NCBI RefSeq assembly: GCF_003994415.1
Contig: NZ_CP034689.1
Coordinates: forward strand, 1,178,001 to 1,242,000
DNA length: 64,000 bases
Reading direction: 5' to 3'
From: Achromobacter spanius
GTDB taxonomy: Bacteria > Pseudomonadota > Gammaproteobacteria > Burkholderiales > Burkholderiaceae_B
Below the pieces are notes generated by a model. That model was not told the origin of the DNA and made no database searches. It worked only from the letters and a program-made list of their open reading frames with translations. The stretch's first letter is position 1. Every line of letters begins with the position of its first letter. This document shows, one piece after another, positions 16,409 to 25,131 of this stretch. The position numbers and the translations under genes are program-made.

Positions 16409-17371
16409 TCAACCGCCCGCCGGCCCCAGTTTCGGGGTGATGAAATCCATGAACGCGCGCGTCTTCGCGGGTTGGATGCTTGACGGGAACACCACGTAGA
16501 TCGAGATCGGGTCCACGGACCAGCCCGGCAGCACCCGCTTGAGCGAGTTGCGTTTGATGATCGGATCCAGCGCCTGGCAATGCGGCATGCGCGTAATGGC
16601 CAGGTCCAGCCCGGCCAGCATGCCGGCAATGCTCATGTTGTTGGCCGCCAGGTGGCCGCTGACCGGCACCACTTCGCTGACCGAGCCGTTGTGCAGCGTC
16701 CAGTTCGAATGGGCGTCGTCGATGGTGGTGCGCAGGCACTGGTGTTGCGTCAGTTCGCCGGGTGTCTTGGGTTCGCCGTGGCGTTCCAGGTAGCGGTCGG
16801 ACGCATACAGGTAGTTGTCCAGCGACACCAGTTCCTGCACCACGGCGCCGGTCGGACGCCCGGAGGCGCCATTGCCATTGCCCGGGTCGATCGCGCCCGT
16901 GGAAAAATCCGAGTCCCGGCCAAAGCGCAGCACCACGTCAAACGGCGTGCCTTGGGCGTCGGACGCGGTCATCATGCTCAGGTCGAATTCGCATTCCACG
17001 TCCGGGTAGCGGTCGGTGAAGTCCTTGATGGTTTCGGGCAGCAGCCAGATCGCCAGGCTGAAAGGCATGGACACGCGCAGGTTGCCCGACGGGCCGCCCG
17101 ACAGTGACAGCAGTTGTTCGTGCGCCAGCCGCGCCTCGTCAATCAGCCCTTGGCAGCGGCGCATATAGGCCGCGCCCGCCTCGGTCAGGTCCAGCCGGCG
17201 CGTGTTGCGGTTGATCAGCCGCAGGCCGATGGCGCGTTCCAGTTCGCTGATGCGCCGCGACAGCGTGGACGTGGGCATATCCAGCGCGCGCGCCGCCAGG
17301 CTGAAGCTCTTGCGCTTGGCCACCTCTACGAACAAGGCGATGTCATTGAGCTGGACGGTCGAAGCTTCCAT
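16409..17371 (-). CDS. LysR-family transcriptional regulator
   Basis: This 320-aa LysR protein has the N-terminal helix-turn-helix (LNDIALFVEVAKRKSFSLAA, then LDMPTSTLSRRISELERAIG) and a periplasmic-binding-like effector domain. The style (RLINRNTRRLDLTEAG, GNLRVSMPFSLA) is that of the CrgA/DsdC-like LysR group that controls small metabolic or stress genes. I chose the ATG at 17371, with GGA 7 nt upstream; an ATG two codons earlier is possible. It is divergent from the glycosyltransferase gene 225 bp away and converges on the small basic protein gene. Its target and effector are unknown. Confidence 0.85.
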   Translation of the reverse strand: MEASTVQLNDIALFVEVAKRKSFSLAARALDMPTSTLSRRISELERAIGLRLINRNTRRLDLTEAGAAYMRRCQGLIDEARLAHEQLLSLSGGPSGNLRVSMPFSLAIWLLPETIKDFTDRYPDVECEFDLSMMTASDAQGTPFDVVLRFGRDSDFSTGAIDPGNGNGASGRPTGAVVQELVSLDNYLYASDRYLERHGEPKTPGELTQHQCLRTTIDDAHSNWTLHNGSVSEVVPVSGHLAANNMSIAGMLAGLDLAITRMPHCQALDPIIKRNSLKRVLPGWSVDPISIYVVFPSSIQPAKTRAFMDFITPKLGPAGG

Positions 17372-17465
17372 AGGCATTCCGGTTTTTTGGCCGCACGAGT
17401 TTACGCCACTCCCGTCGGTGCCCTCATTCAAAAAAAACGTGATTGCTGCCCAAAAAATCCACGGG

Positions 17466-17502
17466 TTGACAGATTTGATTGCAAATTTGCATGCCGTGGC
17501 AT
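17466..17502. promoter_or_regulatory. TTGACA box with two adjoining palindromes before the glycosyltransferase
   Basis: The LysR/glycosyltransferase gap holds TTGACA (17466-17471), then the perfect 12-bp palindrome TGCAAATTTGCA (17480-17491), then ATGCCGTGGCAT (17491-17502), whose ATGCC/GGCAT arms flank GT. The layout suggests a regulated promoter for the glycosyltransferase gene, but no good -10 box is evident. Confidence 0.35.
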
Positions 17503-17596
17503 CGGTTAGGCTGGGCATATCCCCTACACTTCAGGCGAAAAGAAGCAGACCAAGACCGCAGCGGTGGCATGAAGATCGCAAAGGGGCACAGCAGGC

Positions 17597-18532
17597 ATGA
17601 CCGATACACCAACGTTTTTCACCGTTCTGACGCCCACCTACAACCGGGCGGGCACGCTGCACCGGGTGTATGAATCGCTTTCCCGCCAGACATTCAGGGA
17701 CTTCGAATGGGTGGTGGTGGATGACGGTTCCACCGACAACACGCACGAGTCGATTCTGGCCTGGCAGGCGCGCGCGGATTTTCCCATCCGCTATATCTGG
17801 CAGAACAACCAGCACAAGAAAACCGCCTTCAATCGGGGCGTGCGGGAAGCGCAAGGCCAGATGATCGTGGCGCTGGACAGCGATGACGAAATGCCGCCCG
17901 ATGCGCTGGCCATCTTCAAAGAAGCGTGGGACGCCATCCCGCCCGCGCGCCGCGAGTCCTACGTGGCGATCACGGGCCTGTGCGCGCGTCCCGATGGCAG
18001 CATCGTGGGGGACCGTTATCCGCAGGACGTGTTCGACAGCACGGCGGTGGATGTGTATTTCCGGTATCGCATCAAAGGCGAAAAATTCGGCTGTATGCGT
18101 ACCGACGTCCTGCGCAAATACCCCTTTCCCGAAGACGTCGCGGGGTTCGTGCCAGAAAGCCTGGTGTGGTGGGCGGTGGCGCGCGCGGGCTATCTCAGCC
18201 GCTTCATCAACCGCGTGGTGCGCACGTATCACGACACGCCGGGCGGCCTGTCACAAGGCGCCGTCTCGGTGGGCAGCAACGCACAGGGCCTGTATCTGCT
18301 GGCCTGGGACATGCTGCAGCACCACCTGGAATTCTTCCGCTACCGGCCGCGCGAATTCATCATGGCGGCCGCGCGGTACACGCGCTTTCGCCTGCACCTG
18401 AAGCACTCCGGCGTGCCCACGGCGGTGGGCGCGTACCGGCTGACCAACCCCATGGCGACGTTCATGGTGGCGGCGATGTGGCCCTTGGGCTATGCGCTGT
18501 ACCGCCGCGACCGACGCCGCGGCGTGGCTTAG
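17597..18532 (+). CDS. Family 2 glycosyltransferase
   Basis: This 311-aa GT-A fold enzyme transfers a sugar from a nucleotide-sugar to an unknown acceptor. The N-terminal domain shows FFTVLTPTYNRAGTLHRVYE, then WVVVDDGSTDNT, and the metal-binding ALDSDDEM in place of the usual DxD. The C-terminal ~40 residues contain one possible membrane-associated helix (MATFMVAAMWPLGYALY). It is a lone gene, not in a polysaccharide cluster. Its stop overlaps the convergent livF stop by three bases, so no terminator separates them. Confidence 0.88.
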   Translation: MTDTPTFFTVLTPTYNRAGTLHRVYESLSRQTFRDFEWVVVDDGSTDNTHESILAWQARADFPIRYIWQNNQHKKTAFNRGVREAQGQMIVALDSDDEMPPDALAIFKEAWDAIPPARRESYVAITGLCARPDGSIVGDRYPQDVFDSTAVDVYFRYRIKGEKFGCMRTDVLRKYPFPEDVAGFVPESLVWWAVARAGYLSRFINRVVRTYHDTPGGLSQGAVSVGSNAQGLYLLAWDMLQHHLEFFRYRPREFIMAAARYTRFRLHLKHSGVPTAVGAYRLTNPMATFMVAAMWPLGYALYRRDRRRGVA

Positions 18533-19308
18533 GGCGCAGTGGTCGCAGTGGGTGCGGTGGGTACGGCAGGCGCAGGCGCGCCATGTCCCAGGCCCAGGTA
18601 CACCTCGACCACGCGCGGGTCCACCGCCACCTCGGCGGCGGGGCCCTCCAGCGTGACGGCGCCCGTTTCCAGCACATAGGCGTAGTCGGCCACTTGCAGC
18701 GCCGCGCGCGCGTTCTGCTCGATCAGCAAAATCGAAACGCCCATCTCGCGCAGCCGCGCAACGATGTGGAACACTTCGCGCACAATGCGCGGCGCCAGCC
18801 CCAGGCTGGGCTCGTCCAGCATCAGCAACCGGGGTTTGGCCATCAGCGCGCGGCCCACCGCCAGCATCTGGCGTTCGCCGCCTGACAAGGTGCCAGCCAG
18901 TTGGGCATGGCGCTCTTGCAGGCGCGGAAATAGTTCATAGACTTCCGCCAGCGTCTTGTCCTGGTCGCGCACCCCGCTGCGAAAGCGGTGAAAGCCGCCC
19001 AGCATCAGGTTGTCTTCCACCGTCATTTCGGCGAACAGCTCGCGCTTTTCAGGCACCAGGTTCATGCCGGCCGCCACCATTTCCTCGATCTCGGCATGTT
19101 CTTGCGGCTTGCCGCCGAAGACGATGCGGCCGGTGGACGGCAGCACGCCCATGATGGCCGACAGCAAAGTGGTCTTGCCCGCGCCATTGGGGCCGATCAC
19201 GGTCACGATCTGGCCTTCGCCCACCGTCAGGCTGACGCCCGATATGGCTTCCACCTTGTCGTAGGCCACGCGCAGGTCGCGCACTTCCAGCAGATTCGCG
19301 CTCATCAT
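18529..19308 (-). CDS. Branched-chain-type ABC importer ATPase, LivF-like
   Basis: This 259-aa ATPase powers a HAAT-type (LivHMGF) importer. It has Walker A GPNGAGKTT, the signature LSGGERQMLAVGRAL, Walker B LLMLDEPSLGLAP and the LivF-like VYLGLGHG near the C terminus, followed by an Ala/Pro/Thr-rich tail. The ATG lies in an ATGATGA overlap with the stop of the LivM-LivG fusion, with GGAGTGGA upstream. It is last in the minus-strand importer set. The substrate is not readable; the position next to an aromatic catabolic block suggests an aromatic acid or amino acid. Confidence 0.9.
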   Translation of the reverse strand: MMSANLLEVRDLRVAYDKVEAISGVSLTVGEGQIVTVIGPNGAGKTTLLSAIMGVLPSTGRIVFGGKPQEHAEIEEMVAAGMNLVPEKRELFAEMTVEDNLMLGGFHRFRSGVRDQDKTLAEVYELFPRLQERHAQLAGTLSGGERQMLAVGRALMAKPRLLMLDEPSLGLAPRIVREVFHIVARLREMGVSILLIEQNARAALQVADYAYVLETGAVTLEGPAAEVAVDPRVVEVYLGLGHGAPAPAVPTAPTATTAP

Positions 19309-21098
19309 TCCACTCCGCCCAGATAGGCTTCAAGCACCGCGGGGTTGTGCTGGATCTCGGCGGGCAGGCCCTCGGCGATCTTCTCGCCGAAGTCCATCAC
19401 CACCACCCGGTCCACCAGGCCCATCACGAAGTCCATGTCGTGTTCAACCAGCAAGATGGCCATGCCCTCCGCGCGCAGCTTCTTCAGCAGGTCGGCCAGT
19501 TCACATTTTTCTTGATAGCGCAGCCCGGCCGCGGGTTCGTCCAGCAGCAGAATGCAGGGGTCCGACGCCAGCGCGCGCGCAATTTCCAGAATGCGCTGTT
19601 GGCCCAGCGCCAGCGAGCCGGCTTCGTCGTGCAGGTGCTTGCCCAGCCCCACCCGCTCAACCTGGCGCGCGGCTTCGGCCAACAGGCGCGCCTCTTCGGC
19701 CCGGTCCAGGCGCCAGGCGGCCGGCAGCACGCCGCGATGACCGCGCAGGTGCGCGCCGATGGCCACGTTTTCCAGCACGCTCATGCGGCCCAGCAAGCGC
19801 ACGTGCTGGAAGGTGCGGGACAGGCCCAGCCGTGCGATCTTGCGCGCGCCCGCGCCAGCCACGGACTGGCCCAGCAGCGTCACTTGCCCCGACGTGGGCG
19901 TGTCCACCCCCGAGATCTGGTTGAACATGGTGCTCTTGCCCGCGCCATTCGGGCCGATCAGCGCCAGGATTTCGCCTGCGCGTATCTCCAGGTTCATGGC
20001 GTTGTTGGCGACCAGGCCGCCAAACTTGCGCGTCACGTCCACCGCCTTCAACACCACCTCGCCGCGCGCCGGCATGGGTTTGCGCGGCAGCGGTTCGGCA
20101 TCCATGTCCAGGCGGCGCACGGGCTTCTTCACGCGGATCCAGCGCGTCAACAGCGGCCACAACCCGGTGCGGGCGCGGTGCAGCAGCAGCACCATGCCGA
20201 AGCCGAAGACGATGACTTCAAAGTTGCCCGTCTGGCCCAGCACCTTGGGCAACCAGTCTTGCAGCCATTGCTTGGCCACCGTGAACACGCCCGCGCCGAC
20301 CAGCGCGCCCCAGACCTGGCCCGCGCCGCCGATAACGGTCATGAACAGGTATTCAATACCCATCTGCAAGCCGAAGGGGTTGGGGTTCACGAAGCGCTGC
20401 ATGTGGGCGTACAGCCAGCCCGATGCGCAGGCCTGCAATGCCGCGATGATGAAGATCACCATGCGCGAACGCGCCGTGTCCACGCCCATGGATTCCGCCA
20501 TCACGCGCCCACCCTTGAGCGCGCGGATGGCGCGGCCTTCGCGCGAATCCAGCAAGTTCTGCGTGGACCAGACCGCCACCAGCAGGAACGCCCAGATCAG
20601 GTAATAGATGTTGCCGCCGTCATGCAGCGACCAGCCGAACAGGCTGATGGCGGGAATGTCGGGAATGCCGGTGTGGCCGCCCAGTCCTTCGACGGAGCCG
20701 AAAGCGAAGTACAGCGACAAGCCCCAGGCAATCGTGCCCAGCGGCAGGAAATGGCCGGACAGCTTGAGCGTGATCGCGCCCAGCAAATAGGCGATGACCA
20801 GCGTCAACACCAGCCCGGCCAGCAAGGTCAGCCAGGGCGAGGCGCCCAGCCATGCCAGCCACGACGGCAGGGAGTCGGCGCGCGTGGTCAACAGCGCCGT
20901 GGTGTAGGCGCCCACGCCCACGAAGGCGGCCTGGCCGAAGCTCGTCAAGCCGCCCACGCCGGTCAGCAGCACCAGGCCCAGCGCCACCAGCGCGTACAGC
21001 CCGATATAGTTCAGCAAGGTCACATAGAACGGCGGCAGGGCCAACGGCCCCAGCGCCAGCAGCGCCAGGAACACGAAGAGGATGATGCGGGGATTCAT
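19305..21098 (-). CDS. Fused LivM-type permease and LivG-type ATPase
   Basis: This single 597-aa chain combines two importer parts. Residues ~1-320 are a LivM-type permease with repeated membrane segments (ALVALGLVLLTGVGGLTSFGQ and later ALQACASGWLYAHMQRF). Residues ~345-597 are a LivG-type ATPase with IGPNGAGKSTMFNQISG, the LALGQQRILEIARAL signature and LLLDEPAAGL. In E. coli these are separate proteins. It overlaps livH upstream and livF downstream by ATGA-type junctions, giving tight translational coupling. Confidence 0.9.
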   Translation of the reverse strand: MNPRIILFVFLALLALGPLALPPFYVTLLNYIGLYALVALGLVLLTGVGGLTSFGQAAFVGVGAYTTALLTTRADSLPSWLAWLGASPWLTLLAGLVLTLVIAYLLGAITLKLSGHFLPLGTIAWGLSLYFAFGSVEGLGGHTGIPDIPAISLFGWSLHDGGNIYYLIWAFLLVAVWSTQNLLDSREGRAIRALKGGRVMAESMGVDTARSRMVIFIIAALQACASGWLYAHMQRFVNPNPFGLQMGIEYLFMTVIGGAGQVWGALVGAGVFTVAKQWLQDWLPKVLGQTGNFEVIVFGFGMVLLLHRARTGLWPLLTRWIRVKKPVRRLDMDAEPLPRKPMPARGEVVLKAVDVTRKFGGLVANNAMNLEIRAGEILALIGPNGAGKSTMFNQISGVDTPTSGQVTLLGQSVAGAGARKIARLGLSRTFQHVRLLGRMSVLENVAIGAHLRGHRGVLPAAWRLDRAEEARLLAEAARQVERVGLGKHLHDEAGSLALGQQRILEIARALASDPCILLLDEPAAGLRYQEKCELADLLKKLRAEGMAILLVEHDMDFVMGLVDRVVVMDFGEKIAEGLPAEIQHNPAVLEAYLGGVE

Positions 21099-22135
21099 TC
21101 GTCTTCTTCCTCGACGTGGTGGCTTTTCAACGAGCGCCAGAGCAGCACGGGAATGATCAGCGTGAAAACGATGATTTCCTTGTAGGCGCTGGCCCAGAAC
21201 GACGAGAACGCTTCGATCAGGCCGACCAGCACCGCGCCGGCCGCGGCCAGCGGGTAGCTGACCAGGCCGCCGATGATGGCGCCCACGAAGCCCTTCAGGC
21301 TGACCATGAAGCCGGAATCGAAATACATGGTGGTGATGGGGGCGATCAGGATGCCCGACACCGTGCCGATCAGCGCGGCCAGAAAGAACGTGGCGCGGCC
21401 CGCGAAGATGGGCGAAATGCCCATCAGCCGCGCGCCCAGCCGGTTGAATGCCGCCGCCCGCAAGGCCTTGCCGTACATCGACCGTTCAAAGAACTGGTAC
21501 AGCACGATGATCAGCAGGGCCGACACCGCCACCACCCAGAGCGCCTGGCTGTTGACGTTGATGGGCCCCAGCGCCAGGCTGGCGTCGGAGAACGGCGCGG
21601 TGCGCGCGCCCTCGGCGCCGAAGGCCAAGAGCCCCAGGCCCACCAGCGCCAGGTGCACCGCAATGGACACGATCAGCAGCACCAGCGTCGAGGCCGAGGC
21701 AATCGGCTGGTAGAACAGCCGGTACAACTGCGGCCCCATCGGCACCACCAGCAACAGCGTCAACAGGGCCTGCACGGCCATCGGCAGTTGCGCCAGCGGC
21801 AGCCGGTACAACAAGGCCGCCAGGATCAGCGGGTAGATCGCCTTAGCCGCGATGCGCCAAAGCCCACGGGACCGGCCCGGGCGCTTGGCCCGGGCCATGA
21901 GGTCGGCCACGGCTTCGGCCAGCGCGAACGCCAGCAGCAACCAGACCAGCAGCACGGGCTTGCCGGCCTGGATGGCCGCCATGGTCAGCGCGCCGAAGGC
22001 GACGAACTCGCCCTGGGGGATGAACAGCACGCGGGTAACGGTGAAGACCAGCAGGATCGACAACGCCAACAACGCATAGATCGCGCCGTTGGTGATGCCG
22101 TCCTGCCCGAGTATCAAGGCGATCTGAGCATTCAT
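21095..22135 (-). CDS. Branched-chain-type ABC importer permease, LivH-like
   Basis: This 346-aa integral membrane protein begins with the family hallmark GITNGAIYALLALSILLVF and has about eight to nine hydrophobic segments. LivH pairs with LivM to form the translocation pore. It is longer than E. coli LivH (308 aa) because of a central insertion around residues 85-110 (VADLMARAKRPGRSRGLW). It starts 18 bp after the binding-protein gene and overlaps the next gene by 4 bp. Confidence 0.9.
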   Translation of the reverse strand: MNAQIALILGQDGITNGAIYALLALSILLVFTVTRVLFIPQGEFVAFGALTMAAIQAGKPVLLVWLLLAFALAEAVADLMARAKRPGRSRGLWRIAAKAIYPLILAALLYRLPLAQLPMAVQALLTLLLVVPMGPQLYRLFYQPIASASTLVLLIVSIAVHLALVGLGLLAFGAEGARTAPFSDASLALGPINVNSQALWVVAVSALLIIVLYQFFERSMYGKALRAAAFNRLGARLMGISPIFAGRATFFLAALIGTVSGILIAPITTMYFDSGFMVSLKGFVGAIIGGLVSYPLAAAGAVLVGLIEAFSSFWASAYKEIIVFTLIIPVLLWRSLKSHHVEEEDE

Positions 22136-22153
22136 GCGAAAAGGTCCAAGCCG

Positions 22154-23305
22154 TTACTTCACCAGCGTCCAGTTGCCGTCTTTGACGGTGATGAGCTCGC
22201 GGCCGCGGTCATCGAAACCGCTGTGGTCGGCGGCGCTCATGTTGTAGACGCCCTGCGTGCCCACCAGCTCCTTGGTTTGCTCCAGTGCGTCGCGCAAGGC
22301 GCTGCGGAATTCCTTGGTGCCCGGTTTGCCGGCTTTTTCCGCGATGGGCACGGCCTTTTCCAACAGCAGGCCGGCGTCATAGACGTTGGCGCCGAAGGTG
22401 GCGGGCTTGGAGCCGTTCAGCTTTTCGTACGCGGCGATGTAGTCGGTGGCGACTTTCTTGGACGGGTTGCTGTCGGGCATTTCCGGCAGCACCAGCATCA
22501 GGCTGGCGGCCAGCACCGTGCCTTCGACCTTCTTGCCGCCCAGCTTCAGGAAGTCGGGCAAGGCCGCGCCGTGGGTCTGGTAGAACTTGCCCTTGTAGCC
22601 CTGATCGAACAGCGTGGTTTGCGGCAGCACGCTGGCGGCGCCGGGGGCGGCCACCAGCACGGCGTCGGGCTTGGCGGCCAGGATCTTCAGCGCCTGGCCG
22701 GTTACCGAGCTGTCAAAGCGCAGATAGCGTTCGTTGGCGGTGATCTTGATGCCCTTGGCGGCGGCCAGACCCGAGAAAACCTTGTACCAGTTCTCGCCGT
22801 AGGGGTCGTTCAAGCCGATGAAGCCCACCGTCTTGATGCCGGTCTTGGCCATGTGGTCGACCAGCGCGCGGGCGATGATGTCGTCGTTCTGCGTGGTCTT
22901 GAACACCCACTTCTTCTGTTCGTTCATGGGCAGCACCACGGCCGCCGTACCCACCGGCGCCAGCATCGGCACGCCGGCTTCGGCGGCGAACTGGATCACG
23001 CCCATGGCGTTGGGCGAACCCGACGGGCCGATCAGCGCGTCCACGTTCTGTTCCGAAATCAGCTTCTTGAATGCCGTGACCGAGTTGGTGGAATCGCTGG
23101 CGTCGTCCAGCGAGATGTATTCCACCGTCAGGTCGCCAATTTTCTTGGGCAGGAGCGGCACGGTGTTCTTCTGCGGAATCCCGACCAGGGCGGTCGGGCC
23201 AGTGGAAGACGTGACGACGCCGACCTTCATTTGCGCCAACGCGGGCAGGGCGAACAGGGCGGCAACGGCGGCGGCCGTGACCAGGGGGAGTTTCTTCGAC
23301 AGCAT
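22154..23305 (-). CDS. Periplasmic binding protein of a LivJ/K-type ABC importer
   Basis: This 383-aa type I periplasmic binding protein captures the ligand for the LivHMGF-like importer. A Sec signal peptide (MLSKKLPLVTAAAVAAL, cleavage after ALA near residue 24) is followed by the Leu/Ile/Val-binding fold: VGVVTSSTGPTALVGI, DDASDSTNSVTAFKKLI, ALIGPSGSPNA and GFIGLNDPYGENWY. A CCGGAGG ribosome-binding site precedes the ATG. The 184-bp gap upstream suggests that the importer can be transcribed from its own promoter as well as from the catabolic operon. Confidence 0.9.
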   Translation of the reverse strand: MLSKKLPLVTAAAVAALFALPALAQMKVGVVTSSTGPTALVGIPQKNTVPLLPKKIGDLTVEYISLDDASDSTNSVTAFKKLISEQNVDALIGPSGSPNAMGVIQFAAEAGVPMLAPVGTAAVVLPMNEQKKWVFKTTQNDDIIARALVDHMAKTGIKTVGFIGLNDPYGENWYKVFSGLAAAKGIKITANERYLRFDSSVTGQALKILAAKPDAVLVAAPGAASVLPQTTLFDQGYKGKFYQTHGAALPDFLKLGGKKVEGTVLAASLMLVLPEMPDSNPSKKVATDYIAAYEKLNGSKPATFGANVYDAGLLLEKAVPIAEKAGKPGTKEFRSALRDALEQTKELVGTQGVYNMSAADHSGFDDRGRELITVKDGNWTLVK

Positions 23306-23489
23306 GGCAAAACCTCCGGATAGGGAGCAGAGTGGGGGTGCAGCTGAAAAGCGGAGAAAACAGAAACAGCGGGAACGCGGGAATTACTTGTTGCTTAAAA
23401 TTTCTAACCTGCAAGGATCAGCACTGTAGACGGGCTCTGGGTGCTTACCTATCCGTCAAAACCCGAAGCAAGCATTGCGCGCAGCCCGC

Positions 23490-24218
23490 TCAGATGGTGA
23501 TGGAGCTGACGCTGGCGCCACCACAGACGAACAGCGTCTGGCCGGTAACGAAGCTGTTGGCCGGGTCGGCAAAGAACATCACGGCGCGCGCCACGTCGTC
23601 GGATCGGCCCAGGCGCTTGACCGGAATGCCGTTGGCCAACTGCTTTTCGCGTTCGCTGCCGGGTTCGATCACTTCGTAGAACATGTCCGTCTGGATGGGG
23701 CCGGGCGCCACCACGTTGACCGTGATGCCGTAAGGGGCAAGTTCCAGCGACCAGGTGCGCGCCATGCCGACCATGCCGGCCTTGGTGGCCGAATAGGCGG
23801 TGCGGGTAGGCAGGCCCAGCGCGCCGCGCGACGACATCATCACAATGCGGCCGAAATGGCGTTCCTGCATGCCGGGTAGCGCCGCCTGCACCAGGCTGAT
23901 CGCCGCGCCCAGGTGAATCTGGGTCAGGCCGTGCAGTTCTTCCTGCGTGACTTGCGGCAGCAGATTCGGCCAGATCACGCCCGCGTTGTGGATAACGTGG
24001 CTGATGGGGAATTTGGCGGCCGCTTCCTGGCCCGCTTGCGCGGTGGCCTCGGCGTCCAGCAGGTCCACCTGCATGTTGTGCAGGCGCGGGTGGCTGAAGT
24101 CGGCGGCGCGGCGCGCCATCGAAATCACTTCATAGCCGGCATCCAGCATGCTGCGGCAGATCTCGGCGCCAATGCCGGCGCTGCCGCCGGTGACCAGCGC
24201 TACGTGTGGTTGAGTCAT
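23490..24218 (-). CDS. Short-chain dehydrogenase/reductase
   Basis: This 242-aa NAD(P)-dependent oxidoreductase has an intact classical SDR core: TGGSAGIG at residues 10-17, HNAG, Ser 129/130 and Y142-SATK with Lys 146, then APGPIQTDMF. It is the last enzyme gene of the minus-strand catabolic block, 35 bp after the cyclase gene. A role in oxidising a hydroxyl (hydroxyacyl-CoA or cis-diol) made earlier in the pathway is plausible; substrate and cofactor preference are not readable. It differs from the SDR domain in the DUF35 fusion, which has lost its catalytic Tyr. Confidence 0.88.
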   Translation of the reverse strand: MTQPHVALVTGGSAGIGAEICRSMLDAGYEVISMARRAADFSHPRLHNMQVDLLDAEATAQAGQEAAAKFPISHVIHNAGVIWPNLLPQVTQEELHGLTQIHLGAAISLVQAALPGMQERHFGRIVMMSSRGALGLPTRTAYSATKAGMVGMARTWSLELAPYGITVNVVAPGPIQTDMFYEVIEPGSEREKQLANGIPVKRLGRSDDVARAVMFFADPANSFVTGQTLFVCGGASVSSITI

Positions 24219-24253
24219 GCGTGTCCTTGGTTACGTTGCCGTCTTCGTCAGGC

Positions 24254-25039
24254 TCAGGCTTTCGGCGCCAGCGCCAGCACGCGCAGCGGGCTGCCCGAGC
24301 CGCTGCGGATCTTCAGCGGGGCCGAGAAAATCACCGCGCCGGTGGGCGGCAACTGGTCCAGGTTGGTCAGGCATTGCAGGCCATAGCGGTTGTTGCCGTG
24401 CATGTAGTAGTGGCAGGGGTAGGGCGGGTTCAGGTGATGGGCCTGGCCGGCGTCGGTGCCCACGGACTCCGTGCCGAAGCCGTGCACGTCGCGCTCCTTG
24501 ATCAGCCAGGGCACCACGTCCGCGTCCGGCCCCGGCGAATGCGCGCCGTCTTCCTGCATGTTCAGGTATTCAACCGGCTTGGCGCGCTTGGACCAGTCGG
24601 TGCGCATCAGCACCCACGAACGCGCGGGGATGCGGCCATGCTTCTCTTCCCAGGCCTTGACGAAGTCGATGGTCAGGAGAAAGTCGGGGTTGTCGCGGGC
24701 CTCGGCGGAACAGTCGATGACGCAGGCGCTGGCAATGAAGGCGTCGATGGGTATGGTGTCGACGGTGTTGTCAGGCTGGTCCTTGCCGCTGACCCAGTGG
24801 GCGGGCGCGTCGAAGTGGGTACCCGTGTGTTCGGAACACGAGAAGTTGTTCCAGTACCAGGCGGGGCCGCGCTCGTCATAGCGCGAGATTTCTTCCATGC
24901 GGAAGGGCCAGGCCTGGCCGAACTCCGGCGGCAGCACGATGGTGGGGAATTCCGGCGTCAGCGTCTCGGTCAAGTCCACCAGGCCGATGCGGCCGGTGAC
25001 GAGTTCCGTCATGAATTGGGCAAGAATGTTCTGGCTCAT
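24254..25039 (-). CDS. Cyclase-family metal hydrolase (kynurenine formamidase/isatin hydrolase fold)
   Basis: This 261-aa protein belongs to the cyclase superfamily (PF04199), metal-dependent amide, lactam or lactone hydrolases including KynB and isatin hydrolase. It has the signature metal site HTGTHFDAPAHW (His 71, His 75, Asp 77, His 81) and FGTESVGTDAG later on. In a pathway with a Rieske oxygenase and CoA-linked steps, it may open a lactone, lactam or cyclic amide intermediate. The isatin-hydrolase relation is noteworthy beside indolepyruvate-oxidoreductase-type genes, but a direct link is unproven. Confidence 0.85.
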   Translation of the reverse strand: MSQNILAQFMTELVTGRIGLVDLTETLTPEFPTIVLPPEFGQAWPFRMEEISRYDERGPAWYWNNFSCSEHTGTHFDAPAHWVSGKDQPDNTVDTIPIDAFIASACVIDCSAEARDNPDFLLTIDFVKAWEEKHGRIPARSWVLMRTDWSKRAKPVEYLNMQEDGAHSPGPDADVVPWLIKERDVHGFGTESVGTDAGQAHHLNPPYPCHYYMHGNNRYGLQCLTNLDQLPPTGAVIFSAPLKIRSGSGSPLRVLALAPKA

Positions 25040-25131
25040 GCTGCGGCTCCTGGGTGTGGGCGCGTCGCTTGCGCGATGCGCCGGAGGGAATCTGGGGCGT
25101 TGTCTTGGGGGCAGTGGCGTGGTGGGCGCGG

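Noticed and set aside
21116..23323. A 735-codon open frame opposite livH and the binding-protein gene
   Set aside because: Same shadow effect; no recognisable domain, no ribosome-binding site, and both minus-strand genes are certain.
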